The notes under the pieces are model-generated. The model did not search any database, had not been told where the DNA came from, and saw nothing but the letters and a program-made list of their open reading frames with translations. 64,000 nucleotides of DNA from Salinarchaeum sp. Harcht-Bsk1 (GTDB lineage: Archaea > Halobacteriota > Halobacteria > Halobacteriales > Salinarchaeaceae): the NCBI RefSeq assembly GCF_000403645.1, contig NC_021313.1:992001-1056000 (forward strand), in the 5' to 3' direction. Each line of letters starts with the position of its first letter. Within the stretch, counting starts at the first letter, position 1. The position numbers and the translations under genes are program-made. This document shows, one piece after another, positions 41,822-51,498 of this stretch.

Positions 41822-42928
41822 ATGCGCATCCTCTACCTCACCGAAGAGGCCATATCCTTTCGCGACGCGATGGTGAGGGGAGGTGCAATCCACGTCCGAA
41901 ACGTCGTTGAGGGGCTGCGAGAGCGTGGTCACGAGGTGCATCTCGTCGACTGGAACGACGCTCCTGAACGGTCGTTTCAGCATTCGATCCATCCACGAAC
42001 GCGGTTCGTGGATGGACCCCTCCGGACGGCACGCAGGGCGATGCAAGTCGCACGGGCCGAAGACGTGGACGTGATACTCTCGAAGACCCGGAAGACGTAC
42101 CTCCCGGGACTTGTCGCTGCCAGGCGGGTCGGTGTGCCCCACGTCGTGCACGTGGGCGTGTTGCCAGAGGCGACGCGAGCGGGGTTCGTCGAGCGACTCG
42201 ATACTGCGTCGCTCCAGGCACGTCTGCGAGCACCGCACGACGGATATTTCGTCGTCTGCGAGGCCGTCGCTGGCGTCCTCCGTGGTCTGGGCGTCCGTAA
42301 TGACCGCATCTACGACATCAAAAACGCCGTCGACACGGAGGTCTTCTCACCCGACGCGGTGTCGGAGTATCCCGACTGGCTCGAAAACACTGTTGCGGGC
42401 GCTGGCGAGAGATTCGTCGTCGGCTACGTCGGCGGTCTCCAAGTGTATAAAGGCATTCGGGACTTGATGCCGGCGATCAGGCGATCGGACGATGATGTAC
42501 AGATATTCATCGCCGGCGACGGCCCACAACGCGGGTGGCTCGAAGCCGAACTCAAGGGGCGGGGATCGTTCCTTGGGTCCGTTCCGTACGATTCGATGCC
42601 GGCCGTCTACGACGCGATGGACGCTCTCGTGTTGCCTTCCTACACGGAGGGGCTCCCACGTGTGGTGCTCGAAGCGCAGGCGATGGCGACGCCGGTGATC
42701 GCATCCCGAGTTGGAGGAGTACCGGAGGTCGTGGAGGACGGTGAGACGGGCTTCCTCTACGAGCCGGGTGACGCTGTGGGACTCAGTGACGCCATTGACC
42801 AAGTCGCCTCGGGAGAGGATCTCCGGCGACGCATCGGGCAACGTGGCCGTGCGAACGTCGTTGAAAAGTGGTCGTGGGTTCAACTCTACGATCGATACGA
42901 GAAGTTTCTCAAACAGATCGTTAGATAG
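41822..42928 (+). CDS. GT4-family glycosyltransferase
   Basis: This 368-residue GT-B enzyme has the N-terminal acceptor domain RILYLTEEAISFRDAMVRGG and the donor domain with VGYVGGLQVYKGIRDLM, IAGDGPQRGWL and the Glu-x7-Glu motif YTEGLPRVVLEAQAMATP. It is followed after one base by the flippase gene, as typical of a lipid-linked glycan assembly operon. A TATA-like TTTACT lies about 25 bases before the ATG. Confidence 0.88.
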   Translation: MRILYLTEEAISFRDAMVRGGAIHVRNVVEGLRERGHEVHLVDWNDAPERSFQHSIHPRTRFVDGPLRTARRAMQVARAEDVDVILSKTRKTYLPGLVAARRVGVPHVVHVGVLPEATRAGFVERLDTASLQARLRAPHDGYFVVCEAVAGVLRGLGVRNDRIYDIKNAVDTEVFSPDAVSEYPDWLENTVAGAGERFVVGYVGGLQVYKGIRDLMPAIRRSDDDVQIFIAGDGPQRGWLEAELKGRGSFLGSVPYDSMPAVYDAMDALVLPSYTEGLPRVVLEAQAMATPVIASRVGGVPEVVEDGETGFLYEPGDAVGLSDAIDQVASGEDLRRRIGQRGRANVVEKWSWVQLYDRYEKFLKQIVR

Positions 42929-42929
42929 C

Positions 42930-44549
42930 ATGAATGAGAAACAACCAACCGACGACCTCAACGACGTGGACGAGAATCGGATCCCTGGCGAGGCGCCAGC
43001 TTCTGCGGATACGACCAAGTCCTCGCTCACGAAGGATCAGGCCGTCCGGGATGTCGTCAAGGGCGCTGGCGTGGTCTACGGCGGGCTGGTGGCGCAGATG
43101 GCGCTGGCCTTCCTCGCCCAGCGCTTCGCAGCGGTGCATCTTTCGATTAGCGGCTTCGGCGGACTCACAACAGGAACGGCGCTGTTGAACCTCGGCGGGA
43201 TCGTCGCCGGCCTCGGGTTGTCCTCCGGACTGACGCGGTACCTTCCTCGTGTCGAAGAAGAGGAGAAGCGGCCGATCGTGACGTACCTGTTTGCACTCAC
43301 GATCCCCATCGGCGTCGGCCTCGCCGCAGTTACGGTACTCTATGCAGACTTCATCGCGGCTGAGATGTTCGGTGATGCCGGCGTCGCGGTAAGCATCCAG
43401 GTCTTCGGTGCGGCCATCCCCTTCGCCGCGATAATGAACCTCGCGATCGGCGGAATTCGCGGTCAAAAGATCTCCCGCTTCCGCGTCTACGTGCGGAACC
43501 TCCTCCACCCGGCGTCCCGGTTTGCCCTCATCATCGTCGCAGTTTTTGTGGGTGCCGACCAAGCGGGTTTCGCGTTTGCCTATGCGATACCATTTGTGGT
43601 CGGGGCAGCCATCGCTTCGGTACTTTTCGAGCGAACGTTGCCCGAGGCCAGTGACTGGGACGGCGGACGAGAGCGGCTATCCGAGATCATTCGTTACTCC
43701 CTACCATTCACCGTCTCAGGGCTCGCATCTTTCGTTTACCGGTCCATCGACATCTTCCTCTTACTGTACTTCGTCGGGAGCACCGCCGTCGGGATCTACG
43801 GCGTCGCCTATGCGATGGCACAGATGATGGGTATGTTTTCAACCGCATTCAATTACCTCGGGACGCCCGTGTCGAGCGAACTTGAAAGCGAGAATCGACT
43901 TGACGAGGCGATCACAGTTCAACGGGGTGTCGCTCGGTGGTTGGCCATTGCGAGCACTACTGCGCTTATACCGATGGTCCTCTTTGCTGATGACCTAATT
44001 AGAATCATCTATCGTTCAGGATACTCCGAAGGAGGCCTAGCTCTTGCGATTCTAGCGGTCGGGTTCGCGTTAAAAAATGTACTATTGACGCATGGCCCAC
44101 TGTTAGAAGCACTGGGACTTTCCAAGCTATCTGCAGTTAATACCACGTCAGCCGCCTTAGTCAACTTCGGACTCAATCTATGGCTCATACCACGGTATAG
44201 CTTTACTGGAGCTGCAATTGCGACGACAATTTCACTCTTCGTACTCGGCCTTCTACCAGTGATTGAGATTGCATATTATTCCGGTTCAACGGCAATTGGT
44301 TGGAATGTGATAGCACCGGTTGTCCTGGCCATCCCCATAGGTATTATAGCATTCATTGTCTCCTCACAGATACCTGCGACCATCCTATGGATTACTATAT
44401 TTGGAGTTGGCTTCGCTGGATGCTATGGCGCCGCAATCATCGGTATATTGGGGTTCACTCCAACCGAGGTAATGATTCTGCATTCAATTCAAGATAAATA
44501 TGTATCTGATAACACCATTATTAATAAGATACTCCAGAGATTCATTTGA
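42930..44549 (+). CDS. Wzx-like oligosaccharide flippase (MOP superfamily), compositional mosaic
   Basis: This 539-residue protein has an acidic cytoplasmic tail (about 45 residues) and 12-14 membrane helices. It has the Wzx/RfbX polysaccharide-transport layout; GAGVVYGGLVAQMALAFLAQ starts helix 1. It would flip lipid-linked glycan across the membrane before AglB acts. The gene changes character within its length. Bases to about 43,980 are GC-rich like the rest of the locus, and the remainder is clearly AT-richer (36 of 60 G/C at 43921-43980 against 26 of 60 at 43981-44040). The frame is intact throughout, so it is a functional mosaic, not a broken gene. Confidence 0.87.
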   Translation: MNEKQPTDDLNDVDENRIPGEAPASADTTKSSLTKDQAVRDVVKGAGVVYGGLVAQMALAFLAQRFAAVHLSISGFGGLTTGTALLNLGGIVAGLGLSSGLTRYLPRVEEEEKRPIVTYLFALTIPIGVGLAAVTVLYADFIAAEMFGDAGVAVSIQVFGAAIPFAAIMNLAIGGIRGQKISRFRVYVRNLLHPASRFALIIVAVFVGADQAGFAFAYAIPFVVGAAIASVLFERTLPEASDWDGGRERLSEIIRYSLPFTVSGLASFVYRSIDIFLLLYFVGSTAVGIYGVAYAMAQMMGMFSTAFNYLGTPVSSELESENRLDEAITVQRGVARWLAIASTTALIPMVLFADDLIRIIYRSGYSEGGLALAILAVGFALKNVLLTHGPLLEALGLSKLSAVNTTSAALVNFGLNLWLIPRYSFTGAAIATTISLFVLGLLPVIEIAYYSGSTAIGWNVIAPVVLAIPIGIIAFIVSSQIPATILWITIFGVGFAGCYGAAIIGILGFTPTEVMILHSIQDKYVSDNTIINKILQRFI

Positions 44550-44630
44550 GTAATTTAAAACCCATACGGGTGGAATGGCTTGATTGTTGATCCGTCAATC
44601 ATTAAGCGACAGAACTAGATATGAGATACA

Positions 44631-45491
44631 ATGAGCCCTTCACTCGCACACGCAATCCCCGAGATTAAGAAGAATTATAATTCTCTTAATTGGTGGCGAA
44701 ACCGAGTGTTCGTCCCACACATCGTCGGACCGGTGACCAGATTAAACCCACAATGGCCAAGTTATCAGGATGCAATTCATGTAATGGATGAAGAATGGGA
44801 CAACTTGATCGTCCTTGACGCTTGTAGAGCGGACGAATTTGAGAAAGTTGCTAACCTTGATCAGTTTGACAGTTATGAAAGAGTCGTTAGCCTAGGGAGC
44901 CACTCTAGCGAGTGGACACGCCGGAATTTCGCGAATGACGAATTTGGTGATACGGTTGTGGTTTCTGCGAATCCTCATACTGCGAAAGTGGCTGGTAACT
45001 CTTTCCACGATATCATACCACTCTGGGAGGTGGCGTTTGACGACGAAGAGGGGACCGTCCTCCCTGAGGATGTCGTTGAGGCAGCTCTCGAAGCTTCCGA
45101 AAAGTATCCTCAAAAGAGACTTATCGTTCATTTCATGCAACCACATGCGCCCTTCGTAGGTACGGAAATCACCGATATAGATGATCCAGAGAACTATTGG
45201 AAGGCATATCGCGATACTCTTGAGTACGGGCTATCCAATGCGATCGATCTTGCCGAGGAGCTCTCTGGTCGCACCGTTTTTACTGCAGACCATGGAGAAC
45301 TAAATACAGGAAAAATTCTGAGTACGTTGGGTATTGATTGTCACCGGCCAAAACTCCGCCACCCTGGATTGGTTGTCGTCCCTTGGGCCGTGATCAATGG
45401 GGAACGACGTGAAACGAGTACTGATTCAGTTCGAAGCGCAGAAAGCGGAGTGATAAACGATAGACTCCGCGATCTCGGTTATAAAGTTTGA
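44631..45491 (+). CDS. Short sulfatase-like alkaline-phosphatase-superfamily protein
   Basis: This 286-residue protein is shorter than the other members here. The metal strand is NLIVLDACRADEFEKV (58-73). The usual nucleophile loop is replaced by LGSHSSEWTRRNF, where Thr96 is the only plausible nucleophile. HFMQPHAPFVG and VFTADHGELNTGK carry later metal ligands. No signal peptide is seen. The tail INDRLRDLGYKV keeps the shared ending. It lies in the AT-rich block directly after the flippase. The activity is unknown; fold assignment is firm from the Asp-x-Cys-Arg and Asp-His-Gly motifs. Confidence 0.8.
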   Translation: MSPSLAHAIPEIKKNYNSLNWWRNRVFVPHIVGPVTRLNPQWPSYQDAIHVMDEEWDNLIVLDACRADEFEKVANLDQFDSYERVVSLGSHSSEWTRRNFANDEFGDTVVVSANPHTAKVAGNSFHDIIPLWEVAFDDEEGTVLPEDVVEAALEASEKYPQKRLIVHFMQPHAPFVGTEITDIDDPENYWKAYRDTLEYGLSNAIDLAEELSGRTVFTADHGELNTGKILSTLGIDCHRPKLRHPGLVVVPWAVINGERRETSTDSVRSAESGVINDRLRDLGYKV

Positions 45492-45541
45492 GCAAGCAAT
45501 ATTGTTACATCTAATCAGTCTATATTACCGATCGGCAACCG

Positions 45542-46915
45542 TTACTCAACGTATCCCAAATCTCGGAGCCTATCCTTCGTGTCGCGGGATACCGAAACAT
45601 TCGGGTTATCAGCCTCGCTAGCCTCTACTTCCTCTAAATGATCATCCAATATAGATTTCATTCTATCCACTACTTCAGGGTTTCCCGTGGAGACATCCTC
45701 GGACTCCTTAGGATCATTGCGCAGATCAAACAATTCAAGTTCATCGGAATCCATCCACCAAATTAATTTCCACCGGTTCGTTCTACTTGCTAAAGTGGTC
45801 GGACTGCCAGTACAGATTGCCACCCTATCATCGTCATCACGGCCACCCGCGTCACTGAGCAACTTATTCACTGTATCACCTTGCACGGCATCTGGAGTTG
45901 ACACATTTAGAGAATCATAGATCGTTGGCCCAATATCAGCCAGCTCGACTTGGTCGGAAACGGTCCCCATGTGAGAGGAGTTAGGATTATTCATAATGAG
46001 GGGGACCCGGACTAGTTCATCGTAGGGGTTAGGATGATGACCATAATAGCCGTGTTCACCAAATGACTCACCGTGGTCAGCAGTGATTGTAACATGAGTC
46101 TCATTGAGCACCCCCTGTTCAGAGAGCTTATCAAGTAGCCGACCGATTTCATAGTCAGTATATTTTACTTCACCGTGATACAAGTCGAGGAGCAGGTCAC
46201 GATCCGACAGCCCTTCCGGATTCTCGTGCATTTGGCCATTAATTCTCGCTATTTGTCGGTTCTTAGGAAGATCTGCCACGAGATCTTGTAGATGCCGACG
46301 CGGCGGCATGAATGGATAGTGTACGTCCATATAATGTAACCACAAGAAGAATCGCCGATCTCTGTCACGTTCTTCTAGCCAGTCAATTGCATTATCGGTA
46401 ATCGTCGTGGCATTAGCATAAGCGGCTGTTCCTGTAGACATAGAGAATAGGTGCCACCCTCGACGGAGCCATGAATATAGCAAACTATTGTTATCGATCC
46501 GTTCCTCGATATAGTTTTTGGCCCGATTTATTAATCCCATATCAGAATCATTGGTATCACCCCCGATATCGTTGAAACTGTCGAATCCCCGGTCGTAGTT
46601 CATATTTGGACCAAGATGCGGATTTGAGTGGTATGCTACAGTCACAAATCCTTCATTGGAAAGATGTTCAGCTAAAAACGGTCGAGACTCATTGAGATAC
46701 TGATACCCACCATACATCAATGGATATGTGCTGGTGAGGATGCTTGGGAAGCTCGAAGGCGTGCTCGAACCGTTTGCAGCTGCATTTGTGAATTGAACGC
46801 CACTCTCGATAACCTCGTCTAAACGAGGAGTTACGGATTCGCCATATCGGGTAGACCCAACTGCATCTGCTCTGAGACTATCGATCGTGATTAAAAGGGC
46901 GTTCTGACACTTCAT
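45542..46915 (-). CDS. Sulfatase-like alkaline-phosphatase-superfamily protein (Ser type)
   Basis: This 457-residue protein starts MKCQNALLITIDSLRAD. The nucleophile region is NGSSTPSSFPSILTSTYP with Ser51 in Ser-x-Pro, the only member here with Ser rather than Thr. ITADHGESFGEHGYYGHH is a full sulfatase metal motif, and the ELFDLRNDPKESEDVS segment is the typical sulfatase C-terminal subdomain. The tail is TKDRLRDLGYVE. Of the eight it is the nearest to a true (Ser-type) sulfatase, but the Arg of Ser-x-Pro-x-Arg is missing. A TTG start 27 bases upstream is possible but less likely. Confidence 0.85.
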   Translation of the reverse strand: MKCQNALLITIDSLRADAVGSTRYGESVTPRLDEVIESGVQFTNAAANGSSTPSSFPSILTSTYPLMYGGYQYLNESRPFLAEHLSNEGFVTVAYHSNPHLGPNMNYDRGFDSFNDIGGDTNDSDMGLINRAKNYIEERIDNNSLLYSWLRRGWHLFSMSTGTAAYANATTITDNAIDWLEERDRDRRFFLWLHYMDVHYPFMPPRRHLQDLVADLPKNRQIARINGQMHENPEGLSDRDLLLDLYHGEVKYTDYEIGRLLDKLSEQGVLNETHVTITADHGESFGEHGYYGHHPNPYDELVRVPLIMNNPNSSHMGTVSDQVELADIGPTIYDSLNVSTPDAVQGDTVNKLLSDAGGRDDDDRVAICTGSPTTLASRTNRWKLIWWMDSDELELFDLRNDPKESEDVSTGNPEVVDRMKSILDDHLEEVEASEADNPNVSVSRDTKDRLRDLGYVE

Positions 46916-47087
46916 TAGTGGATTCAGGTTCGACGCTCCCAAAAACTCAAGGATTTCAGTGAGTCGATTTGTTTCGTTTCAAGCGCACATACGAAATATA
47001 TCACATCGGCACTAAAGTGGACCTTGCTAAGATAAAATAGAATTTTCTGTAGATATATTATTATGATTAAAATTTCATTATGTGAAT

Positions 47088-48179
47088 TCAAGCTAGGTCC
47101 CCCAAAAGTAGCGTTTCATATGCGTTCGCCAGCCCCTCGATAGTAAACTGGCGATCAAGCGTGACTGAACTGTAATTTCTTCGGAGTAGTTTTGAAAGCT
47201 GGTTGTCTTGATCAAATGTCTCTGTTGCGATGAGCGAGCATTCACCAACATCACGCGCAATTGACGGAGTGCCACACGCTGTAGCCTCTAAAAGCACATT
47301 CGGAAGACCTTCATGTAGCGATGGATGAACATAAATATCTGCCGCACGATAGTAATCGGGGAGTGATTCATGGTCCAATCTGCCTAAAGGTTCAACACAC
47401 GGCGTCGCTTCTAATTCATCCAGCAGTGGTCCGTCCCCGATGACGTACCAGCGTATAGGGTCTTGGCCTTTTGCTAGTTCGGCAGCGGTTCGCTGGATAG
47501 TCTTTGCACCTTTTCTCCGGGACACGCGGCCCACTGTAAGAAACACTCGTCCTTCGTTAATCAAGGGCATCCCTAGTTTCGACCGGATTTTAGCTCGCGT
47601 TGATTCTGATACTGGGGAGAAAGATTCGGTGTCTACTGGCTGTGGGACTTCATGGACGTTCCTATGTCGGAGCCTGTGAGCGAGTGCCTCACGCCCTTCT
47701 GGGCCAAGGGCAACAACATCATCGCCGAGATGTGTTGGAATCATGCTGATGCAATTCTTGAGGCCAAATAGCTGCAGCTGCTTAGAAAGTGTTGAAGCAA
47801 ACCGGAATTCTTCGAAGTCCATTCCCGCCACTCTAACTACGGTTCTTGTTCTTGTCAGCGAACCGGCAATTGCCGCCGCCGTTCCATGTGTTGGGAAACG
47901 GGTTAATTGGAATAGAACGTCAGGAGACCGATTTTTGACATATCTTCGGAGGCCTTGAGCCAGATCGATTATCTTCTTTCGTGCACTCCCCGGGTTCCCA
48001 AGACCGGGGTTGATCATTCGGTAGCCATCTACATCATCGATTCCAGACCCCCCAATTAAATCACAATTAAATGAAGTTTTTGCAATATCAAGTGCTTTTC
48101 GTATATTATAAAGGAGAGTTCGGACGTTACCAGGCAAACGATATCCTCCAACGAGTCCTACGCGAACTGAATTATCCAT
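47088..48179 (-). CDS. GT4-family glycosyltransferase
   Basis: This 363-residue GT-B enzyme from the AT-rich block begins VRVGLVGGYRLPGNVRTL, has the donor-domain motif LTVGRVSRRKGAKTIQ, then VIGDGPLLDEL and the Glu-x7-Glu stretch HEGLPNVLLEATACGTP. The gene is on the minus strand, like the Ser-type sulfatase gene beyond it, with a gap of 172 bases between. It is a likely strain-variable transferase that alters the outer part of the glycan. Confidence 0.85.
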   Translation of the reverse strand: MDNSVRVGLVGGYRLPGNVRTLLYNIRKALDIAKTSFNCDLIGGSGIDDVDGYRMINPGLGNPGSARKKIIDLAQGLRRYVKNRSPDVLFQLTRFPTHGTAAAIAGSLTRTRTVVRVAGMDFEEFRFASTLSKQLQLFGLKNCISMIPTHLGDDVVALGPEGREALAHRLRHRNVHEVPQPVDTESFSPVSESTRAKIRSKLGMPLINEGRVFLTVGRVSRRKGAKTIQRTAAELAKGQDPIRWYVIGDGPLLDELEATPCVEPLGRLDHESLPDYYRAADIYVHPSLHEGLPNVLLEATACGTPSIARDVGECSLIATETFDQDNQLSKLLRRNYSSVTLDRQFTIEGLANAYETLLLGDLA

Positions 48180-48485
48180 ATCGGCACTATGTGCAAGGAC
48201 TCATATAATGTATGTTCTTGGAAGATTCCATAGATAGTCAGATATATTTTGCTAATTGGAAATATCACAACCCAATGGAGTATAAGTTCGGGCCGGGATT
48301 TTTTTATCGAACAATTATCGACAATCATATTCTCTATTGAAAAAGTCTATAAATTGATCTGGATACCTGGGCCTGAAACCCAATTGGATATCGGAATTGG
48401 AAAAGTGATAGAAAATTATACGAGAGACTTCCTTTGCACTGAGGCCTATAGTTAGGTACTTGGGACGTGACCCATCTAACCATGC
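48180..48485. other. AT-rich divergent intergenic region, no gene supported
   Basis: These 306 bases separate the leftward GT4 from the rightward methyltransferase. Open frames of 60-85 codons exist on both strands but match nothing I recognise, overlap each other and have no family-like motif. Poly-T/A runs and TATA-like strings (near 48240-48250 and 48340-48350) suggest that promoters for both directions are here. Confidence 0.45.
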
Positions 48486-49061
48486 ATGGATCAAATGAAG
48501 GACGAGAAACCCAACGAAGCTGAGAATGTCAAAGTAGATCTTGGTGGAGGTAAAAATCCACTCGACGACCACATTAATGTAGATTTGAGAAAGTTGCCAG
48601 AAGTAGATATCGTCGCAACTGCGGATGATCTACCGTTCGCTGATTGTACCGTCGACCGGATCCATGCAAACTCTCTTGTCCCTCACATCGACAATCTCAA
48701 TGCTGCCATGGATGAATGGTCGCGAGTGCTCACTGAAGGAGGTGAGCTTGAACTCGCCGCAACACATGCAAATAGTACTGGTATTGTTGCGGATCCGGAT
48801 CACTATTCATGGAGTTGGACCTCAACCACACCAGGATGGTACGACATCGACAGTGAATGGGCATACTATAGTGATACCGAATTACAGCTCGAAGAGGTAG
48901 ACGTAGTAGGCTGGCTACGTCCGGAACGTTGGTGGATTCGCCCGCCTTCATGGCTTTTTGGGATTCTGATTGATTGGGTGAGCCATGAAGTGGCGGATGA
49001 GTTGATAAAATTACCTTTCGGCGGTGGACGCGTTCGAGCTACTTGGAGGAAACCGAAATAA
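48486..49061 (+). CDS. SAM-dependent methyltransferase-like protein
   Basis: This 191-residue class I methyltransferase-like protein has motif I KVDLGGGKNPLDDHINVD (21-38), the acidic post-I strand and VLTEGGELELAATHAN near motif III/IV. The N-terminus is like the small methyltransferases found in glycan loci that act on sugars. The C-terminus has a Trp-rich patch (LRPERWWIRPPSWLFG). It starts in the AT-rich block and is followed after three bases by a sulfatase-like gene on the same strand. O-methylation of a hexose or hexuronic acid is the likely job, by analogy to methylated haloarchaeal glycans. Confidence 0.78.
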   Translation: MDQMKDEKPNEAENVKVDLGGGKNPLDDHINVDLRKLPEVDIVATADDLPFADCTVDRIHANSLVPHIDNLNAAMDEWSRVLTEGGELELAATHANSTGIVADPDHYSWSWTSTTPGWYDIDSEWAYYSDTELQLEEVDVVGWLRPERWWIRPPSWLFGILIDWVSHEVADELIKLPFGGGRVRATWRKPK

Positions 49062-49064
49062 CGT

Positions 49065-50438
49065 ATGATGTCTCAACTTCTTAACAACGACATAGTGGAT
49101 GACGTTCGAGTTGATCGTGTTGTATTGGTACTCGTAGACTGTTTGCGATTTGATGCTTATCAGTCATCGATGCCTAACCTCCGGAGACTTGCTAATGAAC
49201 ATATCGAATTTTCCGATCACCACTCTCTCGGCCCAATGACTCCCGCCAGCGTACCGGCCCTATTTCAATCACGTCAGCCCATCGAACATGGAGGGGCCGG
49301 AATGGCCCTACGTGAAGACATTCCATCGATTGCTGAGGTTCTTTCCAGAGAAGGTGTGAACACCGCAGGGTGGCACTCGAATACATACGTGTCTGCTGAA
49401 TCCGGATATTCTCGAGGATTTGATTCATACGTCGACTTGGGCGAAACCGGCACCGAGAATGATGAAGAGAGATCAAACAGAGGGGATATCAGTGAAATCT
49501 TAGCTCGCCTCAATCTCCAAAGTGTCGCAGAGAGTGTTTTGGATGCTCTGAAACGACAAGGCCTTATCCAATGGACCAACCAACCGGATGCCGAGGAATT
49601 TTTCGATAAGTCGATGTCATGGATGAACACCGGTGAGCAAGAATTCCATTACATACATCTTATGGACCCTCACTTTCCATACTTTCCCCCGGCTTCATAC
49701 CGCAAGGAGAACTCAAAGACTTTGTATAACCTCAATCAACTGATACAGGACGATCCGAGTCAAATTGATCATTCAGAATTGGAGATATTACGTTCAACGT
49801 ATCTACAAGAGGTCTCCTACGTAGACGATAGGATAGCAGAGTTCGTAGATTATCTACGTTCGTCTGGCGAGTGGGATTCAACCGCATTAGTAATAACTGC
49901 AGATCACGGTGAATTATTCCGAGACAAGACACCTCCTAGCGGAATGGAAGATATCACACATCCAAGTTACTGCTGTGAAGAGCTTATTCACGTTCCTCTT
50001 GTCATCGCTGGAGGAGGAATACCAAACAACTCAATTTCTAAAGTTACAAGTGCTGAAGATGTTTCGCCGCTAATTTGTGATTTATTTGGAGCTGAAATCC
50101 CACCAGAGTGGGATCGCGATGAACTATTCGAATGTCCAGTGGCTGTCTCCTCTTCCATGCATCAACGTGAAAAAGGTGTAACCATCTCAGAGGACTTTGT
50201 TCATATTAGCGTTCGTTCGGACCAAGAAACAATCCTATGGTGGAGTAACGAAACCCCCACCGAGTATTATCACCGAGACAATGGGGAAGAGCGAGTTTCA
50301 CATAATGAGATTGACGAAAAGAAACTTCATTCAGTATGTGAGACAGTATCATTGTGGGCAGACTCAATTGACGAGCAAACGGATATTGGAGGAGAAGTAA
50401 GTGAACGATTGAGACAACTTGGGTACGTCGAAGATTAA
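49065..50438 (+). CDS. Sulfatase-like alkaline-phosphatase-superfamily protein
   Basis: This 457-residue protein has the metal strand VVLVLVDCLRFDAYQ (19-33), the nucleophile region LGPMTPASVPALFQS, HLMDPHFPYFPP and LVITADHGELFRD. The canonical position (two before Pro) is Met58, so Thr59 directly before Pro would have to act; the active site is atypical. There is no signal peptide. The tail VSERLRQLGYVED keeps the shared ending. It overlaps the convergent deacetylase by four bases. It is coupled with the preceding methyltransferase gene. Confidence 0.83.
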   Translation: MMSQLLNNDIVDDVRVDRVVLVLVDCLRFDAYQSSMPNLRRLANEHIEFSDHHSLGPMTPASVPALFQSRQPIEHGGAGMALREDIPSIAEVLSREGVNTAGWHSNTYVSAESGYSRGFDSYVDLGETGTENDEERSNRGDISEILARLNLQSVAESVLDALKRQGLIQWTNQPDAEEFFDKSMSWMNTGEQEFHYIHLMDPHFPYFPPASYRKENSKTLYNLNQLIQDDPSQIDHSELEILRSTYLQEVSYVDDRIAEFVDYLRSSGEWDSTALVITADHGELFRDKTPPSGMEDITHPSYCCEELIHVPLVIAGGGIPNNSISKVTSAEDVSPLICDLFGAEIPPEWDRDELFECPVAVSSSMHQREKGVTISEDFVHISVRSDQETILWWSNETPTEYYHRDNGEERVSHNEIDEKKLHSVCETVSLWADSIDEQTDIGGEVSERLRQLGYVED

Positions 50439-51244
50439 TGTTCAGAAGATAACGAATCTAGTCGCAAGCGGGCATATTCGGAGGCGGTGATGTATTGTAT
50501 CTTATCATCAGATGTTGAAAATAACCTTTCGACACGCTGCCGAAATTCGGCACCGCCCTGATTATTATTAGATATTGCATCGAATGGGTGCATGTAAAAA
50601 GAAACAAAGTCGGTGGCTGAAAGGAGATATTTGATCGCCTTTGTTCCTGAACAAAGCAAGCGGTCTGTTTTCAATGTATTTGCAGTAGCTGTCACCGTTC
50701 CGCGCAATCCGTAACGAGAAAATAAAGGAATCTTATCAAATGTCGTTGGTATTTCGAATATCCCATCCCAATTGAAAGGTTTCGATCGTTGAGTTATGGA
50801 TGAAGGGAGATGCTGAGTATATCTCATGTTCACAGAAGCATCGACCAAGAATCCGAGATCCCTCAAGATTTCAATAGTCGCTTCGGAGGCACTGTGGCGA
50901 CCCGCGCGAAAAGAGCGAATGGAATCTGGGTCCACACCGATAGCGTCGGCTATTGCCCCACGCGTCGAACTAATCACCTCAGATTGAACGTTCGGTGGCA
51001 GTTCCGCTAATTGGTCATGATCGTAACCGAATTCCTTTGGATGTACATGAACACCTATCTCATGTTGATCTGCTAGCTCCGATATTAATCCAGGTATTTC
51101 TGTTGCAATTCTGTGAGTCGTGAAAACGGTTCCTTGGGGGATTGTGTTGCTAAACCAATCCATTACCTCTCGAATCCCCCGAAGTCCGCCATCCAGATTG
51201 GGTTCAAGATCGACAGAGAACACAATGTGATTTGGGAGAGTCAT
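50435..51244 (-). CDS. Polysaccharide deacetylase-like protein
   Basis: This 269-residue NodB-fold protein has VFSVDLEPNLDGG at the N-terminus, HEIGVHVHPKEFGYD (the two metal His), SFRAGRHSASE and the late FYMHPFDAISN. The first motif has Glu in place of the usual second Asp, as in several CE4 relatives. It differs from the deacetylase at 31145-32011 in length and motif order details, so the two are not recent duplicates. It is in the AT-rich block and lacks a signal peptide. Likely action: deacetylation of a lipid-linked amino sugar. Confidence 0.8.
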   Translation of the reverse strand: MTLPNHIVFSVDLEPNLDGGLRGIREVMDWFSNTIPQGTVFTTHRIATEIPGLISELADQHEIGVHVHPKEFGYDHDQLAELPPNVQSEVISSTRGAIADAIGVDPDSIRSFRAGRHSASEATIEILRDLGFLVDASVNMRYTQHLPSSITQRSKPFNWDGIFEIPTTFDKIPLFSRYGLRGTVTATANTLKTDRLLCSGTKAIKYLLSATDFVSFYMHPFDAISNNNQGGAEFRQRVERLFSTSDDKIQYITASEYARLRLDSLSSEH

Positions 51245-51498
51245 GAACTATCCTAAAAGCTTCAGGGATATATGCCTCCGGGATGAATCGGTTAAACGGC
51301 CGGGGGCCCATTGTGATCATTTAATAATAATTTGATGAGAAAGCACCAGATGATCGAACACTGCCTATTTTATTTGATTCTTTATAGATCAGATACATTC
51401 CCGCCAGCCTTCGTTATTTCCGTCTAAAACCGTTTCGGGCATTTATTATTGGATTGGAAATATATGGGCCACATCAACCAGAATTGTAAACATATATA

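Noticed and set aside
48249-48572. Small frames on both strands in the AT-rich gap before the methyltransferase
   Set aside because: They overlap each other, carry no motif and differ from the acidic haloarchaeal proteome. Most likely they are chance frames in AT-rich DNA.
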